Source: Strigamia acuminata (lineage: Eukaryota > Arthropoda > Chilopoda > Geophilomorpha > Linotaeniidae). Taken from it: 64,000 bases of DNA. The notes below the pieces were generated by a model. The model worked only from the letters and a program-made list of their open reading frames with translations, ran no database searches and had not been told where the DNA came from. The stretch covers positions 8,272,427-8,336,426 of the forward strand of contig OX442315.1 in the NCBI GenBank assembly GCA_949358305.1. The letters are read 5' to 3'. Numbering within the stretch: the stretch's first letter is position 1; each line of letters begins with the position of its first letter. Shown here in pieces: positions 21,420-31,700 of this stretch. Made by a program: the position numbers and the translations under genes.

Positions 21420-22843
21420 TTAATTGGTCCACCACGTGGGGCTCCTCGATTTCCTCGGCCTTGGTAATTTTCAATAAAATTTTTACCTTTATAATTTGGA
21501 TTTTTAGGATGACCTTGGTTATTTGGGTTCCCCTGTGGTCTTTGTCCTTGTGGTGGATTCCATTGCTGTTGTGGATTTTGCTGTTGGAATCCTTGACCTG
21601 AATTATTCCACTGATTATTCCAATTGCCTCTGTTTTGACCTTTGTTATTATTCCATCCTCTTCCTTGGTTCCTATTATCGTTATTCCACCATCCACGTTG
21701 TTGTCCAGATCGTCCTCTAAAGTTGCCTCTATTGTAGAACTGGGCCTGGTTTGGATGTGGTGTGTACCATTGATTTTGATAGAAGACAGGAGTAACCTCT
21801 GCATATTGAACTTCCCCAAACTGCTGCTGTTGTCTTAGCACTTTGACCTCTGCTAACAACTCGTCTTTGGTTTTATTGACGTCGCTCGGTTCAACTAACA
21901 AGCTTGGTTTCACCTCGCCTGTTGTATCAACAGCTTTTTGCAGTAGGGTTAGTAAAACTTCTGCAGGGTCCTCACTGAATGCATGAGCTTCCAATAATCC
22001 AAGTTGAGATGTTAACTGATCCAATGTCTTTGGAAAATTGACTACTAATCTATCTCTAGTCACCTTTTTAAGTCCTTGAAACACATGAAATATCTTTTGT
22101 TCCTCAGTGAATGCTGGTCTTGCATAAGAACACTCTTTCAATATTTTCTGCATATGTTCCAAAGCTGTTCCATCTTTGTGCTGCATTGCCTGTAATTTCG
22201 ACAGAATTGTTGTTATTTGTCGTCTAAATTTAGTCTTCAACGCATCCTTCCATTGTGTCCATGTTCTATTCGGATGCAACGGAAGTTGATCTAAATACCA
22301 CGATGATGCGGAAGATTTCAGCACAATTGACAGGTGTTTAATCCTTTCAGTATCATCGGCTATTGTATCTTCATATCCGATTAACCATGTGTCAATATTC
22401 CCTGTGGCTGGATCAAAATCAACTGGATTCCTTCTATTGACCACTAAGTTTTGTAACACCGTCTGTATTACTCTTAGTTCTGGTGATGATGCCATCTTAA
22501 TTGGTAATTGCTCACTTTTAATTGTCACTTGTGATTGAATTAGTCCCTCGTGCTCCTCAATATCCTTAGCTGCGTCCTCAAATGCGTCGTCCAAATTTAT
22601 CTGCACACTCTCCAAAAGATCACCTAATTCCAATTGTTCCTCAGGCAGTAACCAATTATACACACCTGGATCTATTAATCTTTGATTGCGCTGATCGGGG
22701 GTTTCAGTATCTTCCCTTTTTTGTGTTTTTAGTTCACCTTTGGATTTTGATCTTGTCCTCCGATCAGTCACTTTGTCATCAGGTGGTTCCCTTGGTGAAT
22801 CACGTTCACCTGGTTCCTTTTTCGAAAACAGATAATCCGTCAC
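21404..22843 (-). CDS. gag: Gag of element 2, with Asn/Gln/Gly-rich RGG tail
   Basis: The open frame ends in TAG at 21404. The capsid-like region (FDPATGNIDTWLIGYEDTI... WTQWKDALKTKFRRQI) occupies about residues 145-300. No CCHC zinc knuckle is present. Instead, residues about 365-479 are rich in Asn, Gln, Gly, Trp and RG/RGG (NRGNFRGRSGQQRGWWNN), a plausible RNA-binding and self-associating tail. No in-frame ATG occurs before codon 115 (MASSPELR): 22843 is a GTG and the frame stays open upstream to a stop at 22886. Either a spliced leader supplies the start, or initiation is at the later Met. The product forms the particle and packages RNA. Confidence 0.82.
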   Translation of the reverse strand: MTDYLFSKKEPGERDSPREPPDDKVTDRRTRSKSKGELKTQKREDTETPDQRNQRLIDPGVYNWLLPEEQLELGDLLESVQINLDDAFEDAAKDIEEHEGLIQSQVTIKSEQLPIKMASSPELRVIQTVLQNLVVNRRNPVDFDPATGNIDTWLIGYEDTIADDTERIKHLSIVLKSSASSWYLDQLPLHPNRTWTQWKDALKTKFRRQITTILSKLQAMQHKDGTALEHMQKILKECSYARPAFTEEQKIFHVFQGLKKVTRDRLVVNFPKTLDQLTSQLGLLEAHAFSEDPAEVLLTLLQKAVDTTGEVKPSLLVEPSDVNKTKDELLAEVKVLRQQQQFGEVQYAEVTPVFYQNQWYTPHPNQAQFYNRGNFRGRSGQQRGWWNNDNRNQGRGWNNNKGQNRGNWNNQWNNSGQGFQQQNPQQQWNPPQGQRPQGNPNNQGHPKNPNYKGKNFIENYQGRGNRGAPRGGPINPSGN

Positions 22844-23785
22844 TACTTGTGCAAATTTATATTGATTGGATTCCGCAATGGCTAACTAATTAATCTGAAG
22901 ACACAACCCTTTGACTTGAAGCACTTCTAATTCACTTTTCCAATTTATAATCAACACTATAACTCTTTAGCACACAGAACACTTTTCACTTTCTGAAAAA
23001 TAAATCAGTGATTAACACTTCAATTCTTACAGAAATATTTCAAAATACTAGAACAATCCAATAATTAAACAATTCAATCTTAACAATTAAATCTCAAAAA
23101 TTTCAACAAAAGAATTCAGACAAAAAAAAAATATTTTCACGGTCATTTTCTACAAAAATATCAAAAACAATTCATTTTCACGGTCATAATTACAAAAATT
23201 CATCAACTATTATTAGCAAATATTCAAGGAAAAATTTCTTATTAATAACACTTTACAAAAATGCTCTGGAAAGAAAATAAATTCATTAATAAATATAAAC
23301 AATATATTCTCTATTATTATTCAATTTTATCTTACATTCACAATTAAATTCTTCATTACTATACACTTTCATTTAATTTTATCAAAATTCAATCAATAAT
23401 ACTATATCAATTCAATTCAAAGTCAAATATCACAGTAAATAACACTCAAATGCAAATTTATCCAATTTAAACACTCAAAACTTCTATTCTATTCTATTTT
23501 ATTTTTTTAGACTTTATCAATTTTCAATCTAATTGACCTATTTATTCACTAGCAATGACTCACTCTCACTTTCCTATCAACTTCACAAATGAATCACTCA
23601 TATTCAAATTAGTTTGGGATTTCTCAAAATTTTATATGATTTTCAACGCTATTTTAAGCTAAATTTGCCAATTTCATGTAGTTTTTAATTCTAATTTCAC
23701 TCATTTTACTCTAAATTTTGCAATTTTAATGATTTTAGCTCTAATTTTCGGGGTTTTTATTCTACTTTTGGTCCCGGGGAAAGAA
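22844..23785 (-). other. 5' leader of element 2
   Basis: About 0.95 kb of AT-rich sequence lies between the primer-binding site and gag, without long frames. It may contain the splice signals or the alternative gag start that the missing ATG calls for. Confidence 0.5.
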
Positions 23786-23800
23786 CCGCCATCTCCACCA
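23786..23800 (-). promoter_or_regulatory. Primer-binding site of element 2 (tRNA-Ala-like)
   Basis: The sense strand reads TGGTGGAGATGGCGG two bases after the LTR. Its first eleven bases fit the complement of an animal tRNA-Ala 3' end as I recall that family; then one base differs. The tRNA identity is an inference. Confidence 0.5.
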
Positions 23801-23802
23801 TT

Positions 23803-24314
23803 TGTTACGTGGATTCCGGGCCTAATCAGGTTTCCACGCAACTATGTTTAATTTGGGGTTTAGTGAGTGTGAAAGGAAAGAATGAGATTTGGTTTATGCT
23901 TCAAATTCAATTCAGTTTTATTCTCAAACAGGTCAGAATGATATTTGGATAAATTGTCACTTTTACATTTGTTAAATTTACAACTTCTATTAATTGGGCT
24001 ATAAAACAACTGTGTGATAATCTAAATGGTATTTTAATTGTTTGCTGTTTATAGTCGGCAGCCGCTCTCTTTATTGAGGCGACATTGGACTCTCTAGTCT
24101 CTGAAAGGCAAAAGGTATTAGAGATCTGTCTCAGTGCGGGCTCCTTATTTATAGCAAATCTGCCATAAACCCCATACTCTAATTGATCAGTCCATCACAT
24201 GGCGATGACGGAATCCAGCCGTCAGCGCCATCTGTGGCCGAAACTTTAACTAATAATAACTCGAATTACGTGTTACGAATCGCGCATTAATTGGCACGGT
24301 TCGTACACGTGACA
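23803..24314 (-). repeat. 5' LTR of element 2 (512 bp)
   Basis: It pairs with the left LTR and is shorter by the single 8-bp indel. It is followed on the right by the ATAT duplication and the 5' half of gene C. Confidence 0.93.
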
Positions 24315-24453
24315 ATATGTTACATGAATGTTTCCCACAACAAACCTCGGGAGATACAAGATGTAAACAATCGCGGCTGTGTCCACCATAAGAGTGACAA
24401 CAATCTGCGATTACAGAAAGAAACAATGAAGACACAAGCAGGACTGCAAACAT
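24315..24453 (-). pseudogene. Gene C, 5' half (separated by element 2)
   Basis: The ATG at 24453 opens a signal peptide (MFAVLLVSSLFLSVIA) and the first part of the Cys-rich module, up to CGKHSCNI. There it meets the element 2 LTR, and the frame continues only into LTR sequence. The 3' half is at 15643-15921. The family upstream motif is intact, so transcripts that read into the LTR are possible. Confidence 0.85.
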
Positions 24454-24562
24454 AACAAAGACGTCGAAGAATTTTTAAGTTGTAAAAAATTAACCTTTAT
24501 TTAAACTTTGAGCTAGGCCTAATTAAATATTATGAAATCCTGTATATGAATATTACCCTAAA

Positions 24563-24582
24563 GGAAACAATAGACATTAAAA
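24563..24582 (-). promoter_or_regulatory. Shared upstream motif, gene C
   Basis: GGAAACAATAGACATTAAAA lies 110 bp upstream of the ATG of the 5' half of gene C, and differs by one base from the copies before B and D. Confidence 0.55.
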
Positions 24583-24944
24583 CCTTATGTTAAAATTTAT
24601 TGATGTTTGCATAACATTTAATTAGTTCTAAGTAAATTTAACTTATGCTATTCTAGACTTCAATAGTTGACCTTGACCTCTATGTTGGCCTTATGCCACT
24701 CACTACATATCTTTTCTTTAATTATTTGCTGTAATTCACAAATTCTCCACTGGTCAATTAAGCCATATTTTAATTGGACGGTTATGCAATTGTCATCACT
24801 GGAATAATTTTTTCCCCTAGAAATAATATTTACTCCCTATTTAACACCCATTTTTTCAAATGTTGTTGTTGTTGTTTGTGTTGTTGTTGTTTGAGAGTTT
24901 CAATTTTCTGAAAAACTATGTACACTGTACGCAACAGAGAGAGA

Positions 24945-25023
24945 GAGGTGCATTTAAATAAAAAAAAGTATTGACTGTTTAGATAATAACAATACTTTAT
25001 TTTTTTAAAAATTTAAACAATTG
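24945..25023. repeat. Fragment of the 14840-15354 fold-back element
   Basis: GTGCATTTAAATAAA followed by AGTATTGACTGTTTAGATAATAACA matches the right arm of the fold-back element at about 15255-15330. The sequence after it also matches the region downstream of gene C. This shows that the gene and its flank were duplicated together. Confidence 0.7.
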
Positions 25024-25283
25024 TGAAAACAGTAAAAATATTGTATTTAATGTTTGTATTGTGTCTTATCTAAAAATTATTTTATGTTTATAGTAATAAT
25101 GGATTCTTATTCAAGTGTATTTAATAGTAACTTTAATTTAATATTTACAGCAATACATGTTTGAATGTATTTTTAGTCTAACAGATTAAGTTTATGCTGC
25201 TTTTGTTATACCAATAAAATACTGAATAGGTAAATAAGTCAGTTTAGGAGAATAAATATCAAGAATGTGATTAATTGTGCACA

Positions 25284-25703
25284 CTACCCAAGAGGGTCAA
25301 TTTCATCAATTGTTATAAATTGATTATGGTCAAGGTCCATTTTGTTAAAAACTTCCGCAATTTGAACGGTGCTAATGTTTCGGGATGTTCCGAACCATTC
25401 CACCATCTCCATAAAGTCTATTTTTCCATCTTTTGACGTGTCTAACAATGCCATTATGTCATTAGGAAGTGTGGGAGATGAAGTTATACTAGAACGCCCA
25501 TGAAGGTCGACTTTACGTGGGCAGTACTTACGATGTTTAGTTCTGCAGACACAGTTACAACAAAATATGTTACATGAAAGTTTTCCACAACAATGTTCGG
25601 GAGGTACAAGACGATAACAGTCGCGGCAGAGTCCAAGATAAGGATGACAACACTCTGCAATTACAGAAACAAAAAATGAAGACACAAGCAGGACTGCAAA
25701 CAT
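25284..25703 (-). CDS. Secreted Cys-rich EF-hand protein, gene D
   Basis: This is an intact 139-residue member with an ATG at 25703. The signal peptide is MFAVLLVSSFFVSVIA (cut before ECC). The Cys-rich module ends CNIFCCNCVCRTKHRKYC. A basic/Ser linker follows, then EF-hand loops DTSKDGKIDFME and DLDHNQFITIDE, and a stop after DPLG. It is closest to gene C, and its 5' and 3' flanks are also collinear with those of C, so C and D come from a tandem duplication with a unit of about 1.2-1.4 kb (without element 2). Export and calcium binding are expected; the target is unknown. Confidence 0.87.
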   Translation of the reverse strand: MFAVLLVSSFFVSVIAECCHPYLGLCRDCYRLVPPEHCCGKLSCNIFCCNCVCRTKHRKYCPRKVDLHGRSSITSSPTLPNDIMALLDTSKDGKIDFMEMVEWFGTSRNISTVQIAEVFNKMDLDHNQFITIDEIDPLG

Positions 25704-25812
25704 GACAAAGACGTCGAAGAATTTTAAAATTGTGAGGAATTAATTATTATTCAGACTTTGAGCTAGGCCTAATTAAATATCATGAAATCCTGTATATGAG
25801 TATCACTATAAA

Positions 25813-25832
25813 GGAAACAATAGACACTAAAA
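25813..25832 (-). promoter_or_regulatory. Shared upstream motif, gene D
   Basis: GGAAACAATAGACACTAAAA lies 110 bp upstream of the ATG and is identical to the gene B copy. Confidence 0.55.
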
Positions 25833-26458
25833 CCTTATGTTAAAATTGATTGATGTTTGCATAACATTTAATTAGTTCTGATTAAATTTAACTTAAGCTA
25901 TTCTAAACTTCAATAGTTGACCTTGACCTCTATGTTGGCCTTATGCCACTCACCTACATACAGTATCTTCTCTTTAATTATTTGCTGTAATTCACAAATT
26001 TTCCATTGGTCAATTAAGCCATATTTTAATTGGTCTGTTATGCAATTGTCATCACTGGAGTAATTTTCTCCACTAGAAATAATAACACTCCCTATTTAGC
26101 ACCCATTTTTTTAAATTGTTGTTGTTTGTTGTTGTTGTTTGTTTGTGTTGTTGTAGTTTGAGAGTTTCATTTTTCTAGAAACTGTGTACACTGTACATGT
26201 CAACTTAACAATAGTGAGAACAGTATGCAAATTGTACTTATTGTTTACATTGTATACATTGTTTTTTCTCAAAGCAATTTTTATTTCACAACAATGAATT
26301 TATGGTAATTCTTATTCAAATATATTTAACAGTGAATATACTGTTTACAACAATGCATGTTTGAATATATTTTTTAGTCTGAAAGATTAAGCTTATTTAG
26401 CTTTTGCAGAACTGTGCGTGAATAGGTCATTTCAAGAGAATAAATATCAAGAATGTGA

Positions 26459-26905
26459 TTAATTGTGTCCACCACCAAGAGGATCAATTTCATTAATTGT
26501 TATAAATTGATTATTATCACTGTCCATTTCGTTAAAGGCTTCCACAATTTCATCGGCACTAATGTTAAGTGATGTCCTGAACCAAGCGGTCATCTCCCTT
26601 AAGCCTATTTTTCCATCGCCTGATGTGTCTAACAATGTTATTATGTCATCAGGTATGTTAGGAAGTGTGAGAGACGAGTCTTGGTATTTACGTGATTTAA
26701 GTTTCTTTTTACGCTGACAGACTGCAGGATCTCCTTTTCTGCAGCGGCAGTTACAACAGAATATATTACATGCATGATACCCACAACAATAACCGGGAGC
26801 TTTACCGACAAGAAGTAAACAGTCGTGGCAGTATCCAAGGAAAGGAGTACAACACTCTGGCCTTACTAAAACAATAAATGAAGTCACGAGCAGAGCTGCA
26901 AACAT
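26459..26905 (-). CDS. Secreted Cys-rich EF-hand protein, gene E
   Basis: This is an intact 148-residue member with an ATG at 26905. The signal peptide is MFAALLVTSFIVLVRP, with Arg-Pro near the cleavage region, which is less typical than in the paralogues. The Cys-rich module has three residues more between the third and fourth cysteine clusters (LVGKAPGYCCGYHACN). It has a Lys/Arg-rich linker (QRKKKLKSRKYQ) and EF-hand loops DTSGDGKIGLRE (position 9 is Gly instead of Asp) and DSDNNQFITINE. The frame ends GGGHN. Flanking DNA resembles that of C and D but is more diverged, so the duplication is older. Confidence 0.86.
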   Translation of the reverse strand: MFAALLVTSFIVLVRPECCTPFLGYCHDCLLLVGKAPGYCCGYHACNIFCCNCRCRKGDPAVCQRKKKLKSRKYQDSSLTLPNIPDDIITLLDTSGDGKIGLREMTAWFRTSLNISADEIVEAFNEMDSDNNQFITINEIDPLGGGHN

Positions 26906-27015
26906 GTCAAAGACGTCAAAGAATATTGAAGTTGTTTGAAATTTAATTGTTATCTAGACTTTTCTTTAGTTCTAATTAAATATTATAAGATCCTGTATTT
27001 GAATATCACCATAAA

Positions 27016-27035
27016 AGAAACAATAGACACTAAAA
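27016..27035 (-). promoter_or_regulatory. Shared upstream motif, gene E
   Basis: AGAAACAATAGACACTAAAA lies 111 bp upstream of the ATG, with ATCCTGTATTTGAATATC on the gene side. Confidence 0.55.
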
Positions 27036-27294
27036 AGTTGTGTCACAACTTACTAAGGAGTTTGGCTAACATTTAATTAGCTCTAATTAAATTTAACTTA
27101 TGGTCTTCTAGACTTCTATTGTTTGGTTAACACCTTGACCTCGATGCTGGTCTTAAGCCACTCGCTACAAATCTTATCTTTAATTATTTGCTAAAATTTA
27201 CAAATTCTCCACTGGTCAATTAAGCCAGCTTGCAGTTGGTTTGTTAAGCAATTGTCAATATTGGACTTATTTCTCTCTCGGGTATTTACAATGA

Positions 27295-27957
27295 AGCCAT
27301 TTTTTTGTTTGTTGGTTTTGTTTCTTGTCATTGATTGTTGAGTTTGTTTCTTGTCGTTGATTGTTGAGTTTGTTTCTTGTCGTTGATTGTTGACTTGTTT
27401 TTTGTCGTTGATTGTTGATTTTGTTTATTGGCATTGATTGTTGACTTTGTTTTTGTCATTGTTGTTTGTTAGTTTTGTTTCTTGTTGTTGATTGGTGATT
27501 TTCTTTCTTATTATTGTTGTTTGTTGATTTTCTTTCTTATTATTGTTGTTTGTTGGTTTTATTTCTTGTTGGTTTTATTTTTTGTCGGTTATACTTCTTG
27601 TTGGTTTTATTTCTTATTGGTTTTATTTCTTGTTGGTTTTATTTCTTGTTGGTTTTATTTCTTGTTGGTTTTATTTTTTGTTGGTTTTATTTCTTGTTGG
27701 TTTTATTTCTTGTTGGCTTTGTTTGTTGGTTTTATTTCTTGTTGGTTTTATTTTTTGTCGGTTATACTTCTTGTTGGTTTTATTTCTTGTTGGTTTTATT
27801 TCTTGTTGGTTTTATTTCTTGTTGGTTTTATTTCTTGTTGGTTTTATTTCTTGTTGGTTTTATTTCTTGTTGGCTTTGTTTGTTGGTTTTATTTCTTGTT
27901 GTTGTTTGTTGGTTTTATTTTTCCTTCTTGTTGTTTGTTGTGTTGTATTGTTGTTGT
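27295..27957. repeat. T/G-rich minisatellite between genes E and F
   Basis: The first part (to about 27480) repeats GTTGATTGTTGA-TTTGTTTCTTGTC. The second part repeats the 16-mer TTGGTTTTATTTCTTG many times, with a larger unit (TTTTTGTCGGTTATACTTCTTG) occurring twice about 175 bp apart. The overlapping Phe/Leu/Cys-rich frames are artefacts. Confidence 0.9.
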
Positions 27958-28123
27958 CCAGCTGCTGAATGACCAAAGGGTCAAATTTCCTGACATCTGT
28001 TGTGATTGGCTCAGCTGATCACTTGATCAATGACAACAATTAATTTAAACAGATTTATTGGTTACAAAAGCTTTTTATTCCTCATTAAAATACAGAACTC
28101 CAATAGTTATCAAGATATTCCAT

Positions 28124-28624
28124 TTAGGGGTAATAAGTAATTTCAGGAGAAAAGCTATCAAGAATGTTATTACTATGACTACCAAGAGGATCAATTTCAT
28201 TAGTTGTTACAAATTGATTATTGTCACTGTCCATTTCCTTAAAGCCGTCTGTAATTTCATCGGTGCTAATGTTTTGTGAAATCTTGAACCAAGTGATCAT
28301 CTCTGATAAGTCTATTTTACCATCACCTGACACGTCTAGCAGTGATATTATTTCTTCAGGGCTATCGGGATATATGATAAATGGATTTTTCCATGTGTAC
28401 AGTGTTGTTTGACGTCTAACACGTTTCTGCTTTCGCCTTCCGCAATGCACATGATGTCCAATTTTGCATTTGCAGTTACAACAAAATATGTTGCATGCAT
28501 TGTGGTCACCGCAACACCGATAAGGTACAGAATAAGAACAATCATGGCAATATCCAAGGTAACTCCTACAACAATCTGCAATAACATTAACAAAAAGTAA
28601 AGAGTAGAGCAGAATAACAAACAT
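28124..28624 (-). CDS. Secreted Cys-rich EF-hand protein, gene F
   Basis: This is an intact 166-residue member with an ATG at 28624. The signal peptide is MFVILLYSLLFVNVIA (cut before DCC). The Cys-rich block (CCRSYLGYCHDC... FCCNCKCKIG) is followed by a strongly basic linker, RRKQKRVRRQ, which has two possible furin-type sites. That would release the EF-hand part from the Cys-rich part. The EF-hand loops are DVSGDGKIDLSE and DSDNNQFVTTNE. A roughly 20-residue tail after DPLG (ILDSFSPEITYYP) is not shared with D. It is the 5'-most gene of the array in this window. Confidence 0.86.
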   Translation of the reverse strand: MFVILLYSLLFVNVIADCCRSYLGYCHDCSYSVPYRCCGDHNACNIFCCNCKCKIGHHVHCGRRKQKRVRRQTTLYTWKNPFIIYPDSPEEIISLLDVSGDGKIDLSEMITWFKISQNISTDEITDGFKEMDSDNNQFVTTNEIDPLGSHSNNILDSFSPEITYYP

Positions 28625-28724
28625 AATGATGCAATGTATGTTTTTCAGATGAATGAGTTAATATTTTTAAAAAAATATTTATTCTCAATTATGTGATCTT
28701 GTATTTCATACTGATCATTGGAAA

Positions 28725-28744
28725 GGAAACAATCGACAGTAAAA
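28725..28744 (-). promoter_or_regulatory. Shared upstream motif, gene F
   Basis: GGAAACAATCGACAGTAAAA lies 101 bp upstream of the ATG, two changes from the gene B/D copy. Confidence 0.5.
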
Positions 28745-31700
28745 ACTCCTCTCATGTTTTCTTCTAGTGAATTGTACTTTACTAAAATTAGAAATTACAG
28801 ACTCATCGAAACACATAAACCTAACTTTATCTTGCATGGTTTAATGTTTAATAAAAGCGATAGAAATACTGCTCTGTTGAAGCCTGTAGTGAGTAATGGA
28901 ATTATTTGCCTACTGAACCAAATGCTTTCAACTAGACTTGTCTTAGGACATTATTTCCAAGAGGATTGAGCTTCACTTGAGATAATGGGGTAACTCTTAT
29001 CATTCAATGCAGCTCTACAAATTTATTAGGTCGTGAACAAATGTAGCTGGAGAAATACAATTAACACCTAATGAATTAAGCGGTTGGGGATTACTGTATG
29101 TTTATCATTAGCCAGAAGGTGATACCAATTTGCTTCTTTAGATCTTGGGTTTCTTCTCCAGCACCAGGATAGCGCAGAGTAAATTCTGTTGCCACTAGAA
29201 CTCCATAGGGGGTGACAGATGTTTCGCAAAAAAAGGAAGTAATCGTGAAAAAAGGAATCGCGAAAAAACATATCGCGAAAAAACAAATTGCAAAAAAAAA
29301 ATCGCAAATCAAAATGCAGCAATATTTAAAAAAAAAAGCGAAATTGGAAAAATAATAAAACGCAAAATTAGGAAAAAAAATTAAAATTAACTGAAGTGTA
29401 TGATGGATTTATACGAATCGATGGTGTTGGATTGAGACAGGAAGAACTCAGGGTTTGACCATCACCTTGGTGGCTATTTGCATAAGTGCATTTATTCTAC
29501 AGGTACACACAGGTGGCGCTGCAAAGGGCGGCGTCACAAAATGTCAAAATAGGTATGGAGTACAATACACTCCATTAACAAAATCGCACTGGGTGCAGGT
29601 GGCTGGCACACTTTCTTTTTTGGTGTTTAAAATTTTTCGCGATTTGATTTTTCACGATACCTTTATTTAGTGGCATCTTTTATCGCGTGTGGCCACTTAG
29701 CGCCATTTGGAGTTTTTCTCATTCGCAAATCGTTTGGATTGGTTGAAGCAGGATTGAAGTTGTTATTTAGTCAAAAGTTGATAAAAATTAAGTGTGAAAA
29801 AAATGATAGGTGTGGTTTGATGAAAACTTTAACAGGAAGTGGTTTTATTTTACTAATTTTGGGGGTCTTCAAAGTGAATTCAGGGAAAGCCCCCAGGCAC
29901 AACACATGGTTTCCCTGACACGTCATTCAATGTCAGGGCTTCAAATGTAAACAAAACGAATACATGATTTACCGTATATCTGTAAATAACACACCCGTGC
30001 GCTATTTACAAAATTTATTTTTGGCCCGCGCGCTATTCGAGGCCCGTGGGCTATTTGAGGCCCGCGGTTTATTCCGAATTGGAAAAAATGATAAAACTTG
30101 CAATTTGCAAACTTGCCAATTTGCGACGAAAATCACCAAAACAGTGTGATAAATGGATTGTTTTGCATACGTTTCGGTAATTTCTACTGAAACAAATGCA
30201 AAACATTTCATTTATCGTCCTTTTTCGGCACATTTCAAACATTTTTGGCCGATACCGGTATTTACAATTGTTACGTTTCCGAGACGTAACAACAATTATG
30301 GTACGTTTCGGAAACTTAACATTTGGCCCCGCGCGCTAAACACGGCCCGCGCCTTATTTGCAAAAATCATTTTGATCCCGCGTATTAATTAAGGTCCGCG
30401 GGCTATTAAAGGCCCGCGTAGTAATCGATGATATACGGTAGATGGAAAAAGACAAACATTTACACAAATAAAATAAATCCAATTAAAAAATTAAAAGTTT
30501 TAACAGAGTTTGCGGCAGTGGGAGTTTGGGCTTCTGCGATTAGCAAATCCAAAACTAGCGTTTTCAAATGTCGCACTTTTTGGATTTGTGATACCTATTT
30601 TTGCGATAAATCATGTGCCTCCTCCATAGCCTGGTAAGCTTATCTAGTTTTCTCAACAAGAGATTCACATCCTGTGACTTCATCTTAAGTTTGAACACTT
30701 TTTTAGATTGTTATGTGTTTAACCAGTAAAAGATTTTGACAATCCATTATTTACTGACTACATGCTGCAATTCTTATTGTTGAAGTAAAAAAAATTGTTA
30801 ATTACGCAACAATATAAACTATTTAAAAAAAATTCAATGCAAGGCACCAAACAAAACACAACTTTAATTCAATATAAAAATCCTTAAAACATTCCTTAAA
30901 AAGCAGTCAAATTTAGCTAAAATGAATTTTCAGTTGAAGTATTCTAATTATTGATTCACTATTACTTAGTGTATGATAATTAATTGTCGTCTCGCAGCTG
31001 AAATCTAATTGTAAGTTAATTAACTCCAAGTTTTATTAAGTTAGGAAAGATGATTGTTCTGGAGAAACTTCCGCTTGCACTTCGTTATTATATCCGGCGG
31101 CAGGCAATATAGGATATTGACATGTGTTAAAATTGAAAAGATCAAGAAAGTAATGGGGTGTAGGAAATACTGATGAGCACATGTGCACTGAAATGTCATT
31201 CCAAGCTGATGGCACAGAAACACAACTTTAATAGTTAAACTACCAAGTCTGTGGTTACCCACCAATAAGTTGAGATGAAACTTTTGTGAAACATCTGTTT
31301 ACTACTTCCATTTGTGCCAGCAAAGAATGAAAATAACTTGGCTTAATGATCCTCTCATACTGAAGATTTTTATTCACCCACATTGGGCTGAAATTGTTGG
31401 ACTATTGCCTACAGTATTTGGCATCACACTGGAGAGAGGAATTTAAATAAAACTATCTGTTCAGTTGTCAAATGTCAATTATTAGCTACTTGCATCATTT
31501 AAATGAAACACAGAAGCAGAAAATGACTTTGTTTGTGCAGTTTTACATGCAGTATGCCGTATTGGCTGACTGAGATTTCAATACATGAAAAGACACCGTA
31601 AATCTATACTTCAACAAATGTTTAAGTTGAATTTATTCATTTTGGCCAGGTGCACTTGACTAAAAAAAAAATTAAAATTAAGGGTCAAATGCACTGAGTA

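Larger units (their letters stand above)
15918..24318 (-). mobile_element. Complete gypsy-type LTR retrotransposon (element 2) with ATAT target duplication
   Basis: LTRs at 15922-16441 and 23803-24314 start TGTTACGTGG and end CGTGACA on the plus strand. Target duplications of ATAT lie at 15918-15921 and 24315-24318. Sense order on the minus strand is 5' LTR, tRNA-Ala-like primer site, AT-rich leader, gag, pol, an approximately 1.1-kb AT-rich 3' region, purine tract and 3' LTR. The only LTR difference I can see is one 8-bp indel near the end, so the insertion is recent. There is no env-position ORF. It interrupts gene C. Confidence 0.93.

Noticed and set aside
21382-21819. Second minus-strand frame overlapping the gag 3' end of element 2
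   Set aside because: It is the shadow of the Asn/Gln/Gly-rich gag tail in another frame; its Ile/Lys/Thr composition follows from that.
27482-28018. Long Phe/Leu/Cys-rich frames that resemble a multi-pass membrane protein
   Set aside because: All three plus-strand frames give the same periodic peptide from a 16-bp tandem repeat.
9933-28624. Calling the Cys-rich EF-hand genes toxins
   Set aside because: Small size, signal peptide and many cysteines fit, but the paired EF-hands do not resemble a toxin family known to me; function is left open.
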